This document shows, one piece after another, positions 42,388-42,917 of a DNA stretch of 42,917 bases; positions within the stretch are counted from its first letter, which is position 1; every line of letters begins with the position of its first letter. Source of the stretch: Sandaracinaceae bacterium (GTDB lineage: Bacteria; Myxococcota_A; Polyangia; Polyangiales; Sandaracinaceae); contig JAHBWG010000080.1 in NCBI GenBank assembly GCA_019637095.1, positions 1-42,917 on the forward strand, read 5' to 3'. The notes below the pieces were generated by a model, which worked only from the letters and a program-made list of their open reading frames with translations, searched no databases and was not told the origin of the DNA. The translations under genes and the position numbers were made by a program.

Positions 42388-42397
42388 TTGCCGGCAA
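42388..42397. promoter_or_regulatory. Palindrome TTGCCGGCAA between two lipoprotein genes
   Basis: A perfect 10-bp palindrome flanked by a repeat of GCAAAC (42381 and 42394). It may be an operator for the propeller gene downstream on the minus strand, or chance. Confidence 0.3.
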
Positions 42398-42409
42398 ACT
42401 CCGGCGCGC

Positions 42410-42790
42410 TCAGGGCTGTGTCTGGCAGCTCGCCGCCGTGCAGGAGCTCTCGCACGTCGCCGCGCCGCCGCACTGGAGCTGGCAGCTCTGCGTGCAGCCG
42501 GTGAGCCGGCAGACGGACGTGCCCGAGCACTGGACCTGGCAGTCGTTGCCGGGGCAGTCGATCTCGCAGCGCTCCGCGTCGTCGCACTGCATCTGGCAGC
42601 CACCTTCGGGGCAGGCGTGATCGCAGCGCGACTCGCCGGCGCACACGAAGTCGCACCCGCGCCCCTCGCACTCGAACGCGCAGCTCGCGCCTGCCGGACA
42701 GCGGCAGTCTGCGCCGCGACACGTCTCGCGGCCGCAGCCGGCGAGGCAGAGGCCCACGAGCACGAGCATGGCGAGGAAGAGTCGTTGCAT
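42410..42790 (-). CDS. Lipoprotein with five 19-residue four-Cys repeats
   Basis: 126 residues. LAGC at 16-19 is the lipobox. From Cys31 there are five units with pattern C-x5-C-x3-C-x4-C-x3 (31-49, 50-68, 69-87, 88-106 with inner spacing swapped, 107-126). Twenty-three cysteines are in the mature protein. The regularity suggests a disulfide-stapled solenoid or a metal-binding protein. I know no named family that fits. TACGCT 7 bp upstream supports ATG 42790. Confidence 0.7.
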   Translation of the reverse strand: MQRLFLAMLVLVGLCLAGCGRETCRGADCRCPAGASCAFECEGRGCDFVCAGESRCDHACPEGGCQMQCDDAERCEIDCPGNDCQVQCSGTSVCRLTGCTQSCQLQCGGAATCESSCTAASCQTQP

Positions 42791-42797
42791 GTCGCCG

Positions 42798-42803
42798 AGC
42801 GTA
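42798..42803 (-). promoter_or_regulatory. TANNNT -10-like element (TACGCT)
   Basis: Lies 7 bp before ATG 42790. Confidence 0.5.
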
Positions 42804-42843
42804 CGCCCCCGGGCGGCCTCGCGTCGATGGTCGCGCCCGGTCG

Positions 42844-42878
42844 GAATCCAGATCTCCTGACGTACTCCTGCCTCTCGG
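42844..42878. repeat. Dispersed 35-bp repeat, copy B
   Basis: Matches copy A at 2708-2742 in 29 of 35 positions. Here the central hexamer is AGATCT, in copy A AGGCCT; both are palindromes. It lies 53 bp upstream of the Cys-repeat lipoprotein start, and no gene is seen between it and the window end. Confidence 0.7.
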
Positions 42879-42917
42879 TGCCGGTCGAGCGGCGGAATCG
42901 CGGCGATCGCCGCGCCA

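Noticed and set aside
31-42913. GCGATCGC and GGCGATCGCC palindromes resembling cyanobacterial HIP1
   Set aside because: Frequent throughout the coding regions here (for example near 3961, 5575 and 30093), as expected from base and codon composition.
1-42917. tRNA and rRNA genes
   Set aside because: Reading both strands for T-loop-like and acceptor-stem patterns gave no convincing cloverleaf; no rRNA-like stretch seen.

Overview
The window is a very G+C-rich stretch of chromosome (clearly above 70% by eye), densely coding on both strands. About 41 protein genes can be supported, with no rRNA, tRNA, CRISPR array or transposase. The organism is most likely a myxobacterium (Myxococcota, Sandaracinaceae/Polyangiales-like). 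The evidence is two exported proteins with MYXO-CTERM-type tails (4987-6441, 22459-22947), about eleven predicted lipoproteins with Asp-Ala-Gly linkers, Cys-rich secreted proteins, an orphan ExbD and a lone CpaB. The genus is inference.

Layout. 1-9.6 kb: ExbD-like protein, STAS-like protein, Gfo/Idh/MocA oxidoreductase, a tandem-repeat island (2708-3030), a methyltransferase, an M74-like endopeptidase, a phosphodiester glycosidase with a MYXO-CTERM tail, CpaB and a second methyltransferase. 9.6-17.4 kb: Cys-rich lipoprotein, serine hydrolase, Uma2-type protein with 21-bp repeats, a carboxypeptidase-regulatory/PDZ membrane protein, a B-box/YIP1-like membrane protein coupled to a 51-aa zinc-site protein, and a divergent reductase/LysR pair. 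17.6-28.1 kb: metallo-beta-lactamase-fold hydrolase, large TPR protein, MYXO-CTERM protein, second STAS-like protein, SDR coupled to an ArsC/Spx-like protein, HD-domain protein and a beta-propeller lipoprotein. 28.1-36.9 kb: L,D-transpeptidase, TonB-dependent receptor, small membrane protein, and a complete cobalamin riboswitch heading three lipoprotein genes. 36.9-42.9 kb: leucine-carboxyl-methyltransferase-like enzyme, gluzincin-type peptidase, second L,D-transpeptidase, another propeller lipoprotein and a lipoprotein built of five 19-residue four-cysteine repeats.

The most interesting unit is 33271-36930. A near-canonical B12 riboswitch controls a translationally coupled pair of lipoproteins, the second propeller-like, followed by a Kazal-module lipoprotein. 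A TonB-dependent receptor lies nearby but on the other strand. I propose a surface cobalamin-capture module analogous in logic, not proven in homology, to BtuG/BtuB of Bacteroides. A second genome-level signal is a TANNNT hexamer 5-9 bp upstream of nine predicted start codons on both strands, with eight looser matches. This points to widespread leaderless transcription and helped choose several starts. A third is a dispersed 35-bp repeat present near both ends of the window.
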